Assembly: GCA_009780995.1 (NCBI GenBank)
Contig: WQYY01000002.1
Coordinates: forward strand, 1 to 35,812
Reading direction: 5' to 3'
DNA length: 35,812 bases
From: Desulfuromonadales bacterium
Lineage (GTDB): Bacteria > Desulfobacterota > Desulfuromonadia > Geobacterales > DSM-12255
Both the position numbers and the translations under genes were made by a program. Below, piece after piece: positions 29,292-35,812 of the stretch; the stretch's first letter is position 1, and the number at the start of each line of letters is the position of its first letter. Under the pieces are notes generated by a model. The model was not told where the DNA came from, did no database searches, and worked only from the letters and a program-made list of their open reading frames with translations.

Positions 29292-29492
29292 TTAATAATG
29301 CGGCGGGACTTCTTCATCACTTATTTCCGCAATAGAAGGCATCAAAATATTTAACTGTTTGGTAATCTGTTTCAGATGATTTTGCATTTGGCTAATTTGT
29401 TGTTCCTGACGATATATAATTTCACTTAATTCCTGTATTATACGCTCTTGTTCCATATAACGCATTTCAAGGTCAATAATTTTCTGTTCCAT
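29292..29492 (-). CDS. SlyX-like small coiled-coil protein
   Basis: 66 aa heptad-rich ...EQERIIQELSEIIYRQEQQISQMQNHLKQITKQL... ending PPHY. Confidence 0.75.
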   Translation of the reverse strand: MEQKIIDLEMRYMEQERIIQELSEIIYRQEQQISQMQNHLKQITKQLNILMPSIAEISDEEVPPHY

Positions 29493-29560
29493 TCTGTTAT
29501 CCCTTTTGATTAATATCTTTTTGGGTTATCTTAAAGTCATCTTACCTTTAAGGGGTCTAT

Positions 29561-30520
29561 ATGTCTTTGAAAAAAGCGGTTCTGCTACTTCAAATGGGGG
29601 GCCCTGATTCAATTCAGGCTGTCCGCCCGTTTTTACTTAAACTCTTCAAAGACAGAGATATAATAAAGATCGGTCCTGCACTGCTGCAACCCCTCATAGC
29701 CAGGCTTATAGTAAATAGGAGGCTTGCCAGAGTAGAAAATAACTACAGGCAGATTGGCGGGAAGTCACCTTTGAGGGAGATCACAGAGGCTCAGGCGGAG
29801 GCATTGCAAAAGGCTTTAGGAGAAGATTACAGATGTTTTGTAGCTATGCGGTACAGTGAGCCTTCAACTAATGAAGCGCTAACTGCCATAAAGTCTGAAG
29901 GTATAACGGATATTACAGTGGTCTCTTTGTATCCTCACTATTCCAGAGCAACTACAGGTTCCAGTATTAATGAATTAAAGAGGGGGTTGAAAAAATTTCC
30001 AAAGGATTGGCAAATCAGAACTGTTGTCCATTTTTATAATAACCCCGGTTATATAGCGGCCATTGCGGAGAATATTGAAAAGGGACTTTCAAAATTTGAT
30101 AGCAGGGGAGATGTGACAATACTCTTTTCAGCTCATTCATTGCCGCAATTTTTTATTGATGAAGGCGACCCGTATCTTGCCCATATCAAAGAGACGGTGA
30201 GGCTGGTAATGGAGAGGTTTGGAGATGTTAAATACCGTCTTGCCTTTCAATCACGGGCAGGGCCTGTTAAGTGGCTTGAACCTTCCACTGATGCAATGCT
30301 TAAAGAGCTTGGAAAAGAAAATTGTAAGAATCTTCTGGTAGTACCTGTATCATTTGTTTCCGATCATATTGAAACATTGCATGAGATTGATATTGAATAT
30401 GCCGCAGAGGCAAAGAAACATGGTATAGAGAATTTTAAAAGAGTGGAATCATTAAACACAATGCCAAAATTTATAGATTGTTTGGCAGATCTGGTAAGGA
30501 CGGCTTCTGATAAAGGCTAG
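29561..30520 (+). CDS. hemH: Ferrochelatase
   Basis: [81 protein letters not shown]. Confidence 0.94.
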   Translation: MSLKKAVLLLQMGGPDSIQAVRPFLLKLFKDRDIIKIGPALLQPLIARLIVNRRLARVENNYRQIGGKSPLREITEAQAEALQKALGEDYRCFVAMRYSEPSTNEALTAIKSEGITDITVVSLYPHYSRATTGSSINELKRGLKKFPKDWQIRTVVHFYNNPGYIAAIAENIEKGLSKFDSRGDVTILFSAHSLPQFFIDEGDPYLAHIKETVRLVMERFGDVKYRLAFQSRAGPVKWLEPSTDAMLKELGKENCKNLLVVPVSFVSDHIETLHEIDIEYAAEAKKHGIENFKRVESLNTMPKFIDCLADLVRTASDKG

Positions 30521-30524
30521 ACAG

Positions 30525-30704
30525 ATGGCTATATGTAAAGTTTGCGGGAAGAGCATAACAGAAGATCATGGCTCATCAGTGTTTAAAGAGGCTGGTGAAT
30601 GGCTTGCTGAGGAAGTATGGGAAGATGAAGGTGAGCTGTGTGAAGAATGTCTTGAAAACCGTGCAAAGCTGGCAATGATGTATTTGCATGAGTATAACAG
30701 GTAA
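30525..30704 (+). CDS. Small CxxC...CxxC putative zinc-binding protein (59 aa)
   Basis: ATG 4 nt after the hemH stop; MAICKVCGKSITEDHGSSVFKEAGEWLAEEVWEDEGELCEECLENRAKLAMMYLHEYNR. Below the ORF-track cutoff. Confidence 0.65.
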   Translation: MAICKVCGKSITEDHGSSVFKEAGEWLAEEVWEDEGELCEECLENRAKLAMMYLHEYNR

Positions 30705-30707
30705 TTT

Positions 30708-30916
30708 TGAACCGCGAAAAACACGAAAATTTTTTTACCGCAAAGAACGCAAAGGATTACGCAAAGGACACAAAAGCGTGTTCAGTCATTGCGAAAGCTT
30801 TGCGCCATTTGCGTTTAAAAATAAAAGATTTAGGTTTTCCTCTGTAGACTCTGTGTCTCTGTGAGAAACCAAAAAACAGACTTTATTTCGTGTTTTTCGC
30901 GTCTTTCGCGGTTTAA
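30708..30916. repeat. Family D modular intergenic repeat, copy 1
   Basis: AACCGCGAAAAACACGAAAA ... TTTCGTGTTTTTCGCGTCTTTCGCGGTTTAA inverted ends; internal ACCGCAAAGAACGCAAAGGATTACGCAAAGGACACAAAAG and TCTGTAGACTCTGTGTCTCTGTGAGAAACC modules. Confidence 0.8.
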
Positions 30917-30930
30917 TCAGGTTTTTAGTA

Positions 30931-31842
30931 TTAATCCCTTGGTATTGCAATCATTCTGTCTAAAGCCTGTTTTGCCTGTAATCTTATATCTTCAGGGACT
31001 TTTATTACGGGCTGCATTGTTTCAAGGGCTTGTAATATATCTTCAAAAGATGTGAGCTTCATATTCGGGCAAAAAAGAGCCTGAGACGCCAGGATAAAGG
31101 TTTTATCGGGATTTTCTTTTTCCAGTTTATAGAGTATTCCGGCTTCGGTTCCAATAATAAATGTTTTCGCAGGGTTTGACCTGCAAAAATCGTACATGCC
31201 TGATGTTGAGCATACATAATCGGCAAGTTCTACAATCGCCGGGGTACATTCAGGGTGGCATATGAATAACGCTTGCGGGTGCTCTTTTTTCATATTCAGA
31301 ACTTCTTCTTCTTTCAGTCTTTCGTGGGTAGGACAGTAGCCGTCCCAGCAATGGATTATTTTATCGCTGAACTTTCCTACATATCTGCCGAGGTTGCGAT
31401 CGGGCGTAAATATAATTTCCTGCTCTTTAAAGGAAGCGACAACTTTAATGGCATTGGCTGATGTGCAGCATATATCGCTGGCAGCCTTAACCTCTGCTGA
31501 GGAGTTTACATATGTTACAACAGGGGCGCCCGGATATTTAGCTTTGAAAGATTCCAATTCTTCGACAGTTATCATATCTGCCATTGGGCAGCCTGCGTCT
31601 ATGCGGGGGAGAAGTACGGTTTTATCAGGAGAGAGAATTGAAGCGGACTCTGCCATAAAGTGGACTCCGCAAAATACTATTACGTCAGCATCAACTTTTG
31701 CCGCTTCCTGAGACAGGGCAAGAGAATCTCCGGTTATGTCCGCGATTTCCTGCACTTCATCACGCATATAATTATGCGCGAGAAGAACAGCGTTACGCTC
31801 TTTTAAAAGTTTTTTTATACTCTGCTTAACCTCTTCCTGCAT
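30931..31842 (-). CDS. nadA: Quinolinate synthase
   Basis: [80 protein letters not shown]. Confidence 0.95.
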   Translation of the reverse strand: MQEEVKQSIKKLLKERNAVLLAHNYMRDEVQEIADITGDSLALSQEAAKVDADVIVFCGVHFMAESASILSPDKTVLLPRIDAGCPMADMITVEELESFKAKYPGAPVVTYVNSSAEVKAASDICCTSANAIKVVASFKEQEIIFTPDRNLGRYVGKFSDKIIHCWDGYCPTHERLKEEEVLNMKKEHPQALFICHPECTPAIVELADYVCSTSGMYDFCRSNPAKTFIIGTEAGILYKLEKENPDKTFILASQALFCPNMKLTSFEDILQALETMQPVIKVPEDIRLQAKQALDRMIAIPRD

Positions 31843-31991
31843 AGGTTTTCTCCGGCATATGTTTTGTTTTTAAGCTACAGCACCGCTTTAATCAGCATAA
31901 TCCTGATGTAAACAGTTGCTAATAGTAGACAATTTTCTTTATCATGTCAAACCCTTTGATTTAAGGAACTATGCTATTAATAAGTAAATAC

Positions 31992-32021
31992 TTGACATAA
32001 TAGGATTTTCCGAATTATTAT
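31992..32021 (+). promoter_or_regulatory. Sigma70-like promoter for the tRNA gene
   Basis: TTGACA (31992-31997), 18-bp spacer, TATTAT (32016-32021), 15 bp upstream of the mature tRNA 5' end. Confidence 0.6.
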
Positions 32022-32036
32022 ACACTTTCGCTTTTT

Positions 32037-32113
32037 GGGCCTATAGCTCAGTTGGCTAGAGCTCCCGGCTCATAACCGGGCGGTCCTAGGTTCGAGTCCT
32101 AGTGGGCCCACCA
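32037..32113 (+). tRNA. tRNA with CAU anticodon (Met or lysidine-type Ile2), CCA encoded
   Basis: GGGCCTATAGCTCAGTTGGCTAGAGCTCCCGGCTCATAACCGGGCGGTCCTAGGTTCGAGTCCTAGTGGGCCCACCA; complete cloverleaf, anticodon stem CCCGG-CTCATAA-CCGGG. Confidence 0.95.
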
Positions 32114-32174
32114 TTTTCAATCTTATTGGAGATGTCAATCAAGTGGCTATTAAACAAAAATCCCATTAAAGGGG

Positions 32175-32217
32175 AAAAAAGAGTGCACACCTTCTAAAGT
32201 TTGCACTCTTTTTATTT
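32175..32217 (+). terminator. Intrinsic terminator after the tRNA
   Basis: AAAAAAGAGTGCA-CACCTTCTAAAGTT-TGCACTCTTTTTATTTT: stem plus U-tract. Confidence 0.85.
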
Positions 32218-32224
32218 TAGAGGA

Positions 32225-33343
32225 ATGATATTGCCAAAACTCTCGGATCTTATTGGAATTATTAACAAAATTGCCCCTACTGGGTTTACGGAAGAGTGGG
32301 ATAATTCAGGACTTCAGGTAGGGGATCCTGGCGCTACCATAAAGAAAGTTATGATAGCTCTTGATCCCGGAGCTGAAGCGGTTGAAGAAGCAATAAAAAA
32401 TTCCTGCCAATTACTACTAACACACCACCCATTAATCTTTACCTCTATAAAATCTATCTCAGCACAGAGTTACACAGGATCACTTCTTTACAAAATCATA
32501 AACAATAACCTTTCGGTTTTTTCCATTCATACAAATTACGATATAGCAGAAAATGGCGTTAATGACCTACTTGCGCGGAAACTGAATCTTCAGGAATCTG
32601 AACCCCTTTTAGTTACAGGTGAAGAAAGATTTTTGAAGCTAACACTGTTTGTGCCAACAGATTATACAGACAGAGTTTTAAATGCAGTTCTCCCTTTTGC
32701 TGTTAATTCTGATAAGTACAGGGAATGCTCTTACAGAACCAAAGGTTTTGGTACATTTTCCCCTGTACAGGGTGCAAAGCCTTTTATTGGAGAGATCGGT
32801 AAGAGAGAGACTGTTGAAGAAGAGAGGATAGAGCTGCTTGTAAGGGAATCTGATAAAGCTAACCTGCAAAAAGCCCTTTTAGCTGCCCACCCTTATGAAG
32901 AACCGGCTTTTGATTTTATTTCTGTTGAGGATAAAGGGATCTGCCATGGACTTGGCAGGATTGGTAGAGTGAGCAAGAGTTTTTCAGTAGAAGAGTTTGC
33001 CCGTTTTGTGAAGCAAGCTCTTGATGCTCCTTGCGTGAGAGCTGTAGGAGATATGAAAAAGAGCGTCAGCAAAATTGCTGTCTGTAGCGGCAGCGGCATG
33101 TCGCTATTAAAAGACGCCATAAGGCAGGGCGCGGATTTATTTGTAACGGGAGATATTAAATATCATGAGGCTAGGAACGCAGAGGCGGCAGGAATAGCTC
33201 TGATTGACGCCGGCCATTTTGCGACTGAAAAATTGATGATAGAGGGATTAGTTAATTCGTTAAAACACGAACTTTCAAAAACCAGGTTTAAGCTGGAGTT
33301 AATCCCTTTTAGTAAGGAACAGGACCCTTTTAAGATTATTTAA
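32225..33343 (+). CDS. Nif3-like dinuclear metal-center hydrolase with central insertion (YqfO type)
   Basis: PTGFTEEWDNSGLQVGDP, LLLTHHPLIF, IHTNYDIAENGVNDLLA, DLFVTGDIKYHEA, DAGHFATEK. The ORF-track TTG at 32201 lies inside the terminator; true start is 32225 or TTG 32231. Confidence 0.9.
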   Translation: MILPKLSDLIGIINKIAPTGFTEEWDNSGLQVGDPGATIKKVMIALDPGAEAVEEAIKNSCQLLLTHHPLIFTSIKSISAQSYTGSLLYKIINNNLSVFSIHTNYDIAENGVNDLLARKLNLQESEPLLVTGEERFLKLTLFVPTDYTDRVLNAVLPFAVNSDKYRECSYRTKGFGTFSPVQGAKPFIGEIGKRETVEEERIELLVRESDKANLQKALLAAHPYEEPAFDFISVEDKGICHGLGRIGRVSKSFSVEEFARFVKQALDAPCVRAVGDMKKSVSKIAVCSGSGMSLLKDAIRQGADLFVTGDIKYHEARNAEAAGIALIDAGHFATEKLMIEGLVNSLKHELSKTRFKLELIPFSKEQDPFKII

Positions 33344-33377
33344 ATAGTTAATATTGTATAAACAGGAGGATAAGCCG

Positions 33378-34091
33378 GTGCATGCTAAATTAAGTTTGTT
33401 GGAAGATTTACAGGAGATGGATATTAAGGCGGATAAGAGAAAAGCTGCAATTCAGGGGTTTAACGATGAAATTGCGGTTTTAGACGCCAGGTTGCAGGAA
33501 TTAGAGTCGGAAATCGCTGGGAAGAATTCTGAATTTGAAACGCTGGACTCGGAAAGGAAAGCTCTCGAAGAGAATCTGGCTACTGAAAATGCCAATATCC
33601 AACGATCAGAGACCAATCTGAAAGGGATTACCACACAGAAAGAGTATCAGGCAGTAAACAAAGAAATATCTACCGCTAAAAAGCTTATTACGGAGTTGGA
33701 AGACCAAATACTGCAACTTGGGGTAAAACTTGATGAACTAAAGGCTGAAATTGTTACTATGGAAAAAAGCCTTGAAGAGCTTCGCAGCAATCTTTCTAAA
33801 GAGAAGGAAGAGCTGGCTTCAAAAATAAAAACAGCAGAAGATGAACTTGATTCGGAAAGAGCAGCAAGAGCAAAAGCTGTTAAAGCTATTCCTGCCATGT
33901 TGCTGAAACATTACGAAAAACTCCGTATCGTCCGTAAAGGTGCTGTAGTTGTAGAAGTTCGCAATCAGAGATGTATGGGGTGCAATATGCAAATTCCACC
34001 TCAGATGTATAATACCCTTCATCGTGAAGATGAAGTAATAGCCTGTCCTCACTGCCAGCGTATACTCATAATGTTAAATAAAGCGGCTTGA
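33378..34091 (+). CDS. Coiled-coil zinc-ribbon protein (C4-type, DUF164-like)
   Basis: Long heptad coiled coil with TTQKEYQAVNKEISTAKKLI and C-terminal CMGCNMQIPPQMYN...CPHCQRIL. GTG start after AGGAGGA. Confidence 0.88.
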   Translation: MHAKLSLLEDLQEMDIKADKRKAAIQGFNDEIAVLDARLQELESEIAGKNSEFETLDSERKALEENLATENANIQRSETNLKGITTQKEYQAVNKEISTAKKLITELEDQILQLGVKLDELKAEIVTMEKSLEELRSNLSKEKEELASKIKTAEDELDSERAARAKAVKAIPAMLLKHYEKLRIVRKGAVVVEVRNQRCMGCNMQIPPQMYNTLHREDEVIACPHCQRILIMLNKAA

Positions 34092-34159
34092 TCTTAGAAA
34101 TTTCTGCACTTGCTCTAACCTGTTGAAAAAGCGGAGATAAGATGTAATAATCATCTCCG

Positions 34160-34506
34160 GCTGAAGCAGTACAAACAGTCGCTCTCATTGTATGAGGGAG
34201 GAAAGTCCGGGCTCCATAGAGCATGGTGCTGGATAACGTCCAGCGGGGGTGACCCCAGGGATAGTGCCACAGAGAGAAGTCCGCCGATCTTCTTTGATTG
34301 GTAAGGGTGAAAGGGTGAGGTAAGAGCTCACCGGGTCCGGTGGTGACATCGGACGCCAGGTAAACCCCACCAGGAGCAAGGCCAAATAGGGAAGCGTTAA
34401 GAGCTGCTCGTTCGTGCTTCCGGGTTGGCTGCTGGAGGTTTCAGGTAACTGAAGCCCAAGATGAATGACTGTTGAATACAGAACCCGGCTTATGGACTGC
34501 TTCAGC
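34160..34506 (+). ncRNA. rnpB: RNase P RNA (bacterial class A)
   Basis: Terminal P1 pairing GCTGAAGCAGT...ACTGCTTCAGC; GAGGAAAGTCCGGGCTCC, CCAGGTAAACCCCACC and ACAGAACCCGGCTTATGG conserved segments. Confidence 0.95.
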
Positions 34507-34530
34507 TACTTTTTGTGATAAAATATAATT

Positions 34531-34613
34531 CCTCACAGAGGCACAGAGATCACAGAGAGAAACCAAACCAAAACATTTGATTTAACCGCGAAATACGCGA
34601 AAAACACGAAAAT
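34531..34613. repeat. Family D modular intergenic repeat, copy 2 (modules in different order)
   Basis: CCTCACAGAGGCACAGAGATCACAGAGAGAAACC followed by TTTAACCGCGAAATACGCGAAAAACACGAAAATAAAG. Confidence 0.78.
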
Positions 34614-34626
34614 AAAGCACAAACCA

Positions 34627-34759
34627 TGTAGGGGCGCACTGTGTGCGCCCGCTGTTGTTCGTTTTTAAATTCCCCTCCTGTGGAGGGGTGCCCGAAGGGC
34701 GGGGTGGTGACGCCCTGTTTATCATACCCTCATTGGGCGCGATAAATCGCGCTCCTACA
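34627..34759. repeat. Family B element with mosaic structure
   Basis: TGTAGGGGCGCACTGTGTGCGCCCGC (34627-34652), AAATTCCCCTCCTGTGGAGGGGTGCCCGAAGGGCGGGGTGGT, CCTGTTTATCATACCCTCATTGGGCGCGATAAATCGCGCTCCTACA (to 34759). Confidence 0.82.
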
Positions 34760-34772
34760 GGACGCCTTACTT

Positions 34773-35812
34773 ATGACTCAAAATAAAGAAAAAGTTAGTA
34801 TGATAAGTCTTGGTTGCCCGAAAAACCTTGTAGATGCTGAAGTTATGCTTGGATATCTTGGGAAAGAAGGCTTTGAAATCACCACTGATGAACATACTGC
34901 TAATATAATCATCGTAAATACCTGTTCCTTTATAAAAGAGGCGAAACAAGAGAGTATAGATACCATTCTTGATCTTGCCGACAGGAAGAAAGATGGTAAT
35001 TGCCGTCTCCTGGTGGTTACAGGCTGTTTGCCGCAACGCTATCAGGAAGAGCTGGCAAAAGAGATGCCGGAAGTCGACATTTTTATAGGAACTGCCGACT
35101 ATCCCCGTATTGCGGAGATTATAAAGGAGAAAAACGGAACAGACGGGCAAAGCCGTTATATAAGCGATCCAAATTATCTCTATGATGTGGAAATGCCCAG
35201 AATGCAATCATCTCCAAGGTATTATTCCTATATTAAAATAGCCGAGGGGTGTTCAAACTGTTGCTCATATTGCGTAATTCCCAGTTTAAAGGGGGCGTTC
35301 CGTTCAAGGCCTATGAATCTCTTACTTGAAGAGGCAAGGCGCCTTGTTAGCAGCGGAGTAAAGGAGCTTAACCTTATAGCTCAGGATATAACCGGCTATG
35401 GTAAAGACCTTGGTGATGAAGCAAGTCTTGAAGCTCTTCTGGAAGAGCTTGTAAAAATTGCAGGGTTGCGGTGGATAAGGCTGCTTTACTCCTATCCTGA
35501 AGGGATTACAAACCGCCTAGTTGAGCTGATTAAGAATGAAGATAAAATATGTAAGTATTTAGACCTTCCTATTCAGCATATAAGCGATCCAATCCTCTCC
35601 CGCATGAACAGACGGAGCAAAGAAGCGGATATAAGGGAATTGATTACAAGGCTAAGATCGGAAATTCCTGAATTAGCTCTTAGAACCTCTATAATAGTCG
35701 GTTTTCCTGGAGAGACAGATGAAGATTTCAGAAAGCTTTGCCACTTTGTAGAAGAAGCTCAGTTCGACAGATTGGGAGTATTCTGTTATTCAAGGGAAGA
35801 AGGGACTCCTGC
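34773..35812 (+). CDS. rimO: Ribosomal protein S12 methylthiotransferase RimO (3' truncated by the window edge)
   Basis: [73 protein letters not shown]. Not in the ORF track because it runs off the end. Confidence 0.95.
   Translation, partial: MTQNKEKVSMISLGCPKNLVDAEVMLGYLGKEGFEITTDEHTANIIIVNTCSFIKEAKQESIDTILDLADRKKDGNCRLLVVTGCLPQRYQEELAKEMPEVDIFIGTADYPRIAEIIKEKNGTDGQSRYISDPNYLYDVEMPRMQSSPRYYSYIKIAEGCSNCCSYCVIPSLKGAFRSRPMNLLLEEARRLVSSGVKELNLIAQDITGYGKDLGDEASLEALLEELVKIAGLRWIRLLYSYPEGITNRLVELIKNEDKICKYLDLPIQHISDPILSRMNRRSKEADIRELITRLRSEIPELALRTSIIVGFPGETDEDFRKLCHFVEEAQFDRLGVFCYSREEGTP

Noticed and set aside
34185-34385. 66-aa minus-strand ORF
   Set aside because: Lies wholly within rnpB, a structured RNA gene.

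Overview
The window looks like a low-GC, oriC-proximal bacterial chromosome segment. Gene order and content (recA-pilT-recX-alaS, larBC-pgpA-cinA, nif3/zinc ribbon/rnpB/rimO, futalosine-pathway mqnC) suggest a Desulfuromonadia/Desulfobacterota-like organism, at low confidence. Left block (about 0.7-17.1 kb): response regulator, ppsR-like, prmA, rsmE, rnd, mqnC, trxA, alaS, recX, pilT, recA, cinA, pgpA, larC, larB, MaoC, S4 protein. Right block (about 17.3-35.8 kb): hypothetical membrane protein, rpmH-rnpA-yidD-yidC-mnmE-[parS]-mnmG-rsmG, an accessory patch (Bro-N-like/Fic fusion, hypothetical, DUF4062-type protein), slyX-like, hemH, nadA, a CAU tRNA, Nif3-like, zinc-ribbon coiled coil, rnpB and a truncated rimO. 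The most interesting content is intergenic. At least four families of structured repeats were read directly from the sequence: (A) a composite of ATTGCCTAAT hairpins around a TTAGCTCAGGTATTACCTCAGCTAA palindrome; (B) paired TGTAGGGGC...GCCCCTACA elements whose arms are mini-hairpins with swapped and covarying cores; (C) an ATGACTTCGGCTTTTGGTCATATGC...-type terminal inverted repeat that encloses family B; (D) ACCGCGAAAAACACGAAA / CACAGAGRCACAGAG modules. They are dense at 15.7-19.3 kb and near accessory genes. No CRISPR array or recognisable transposase was found.
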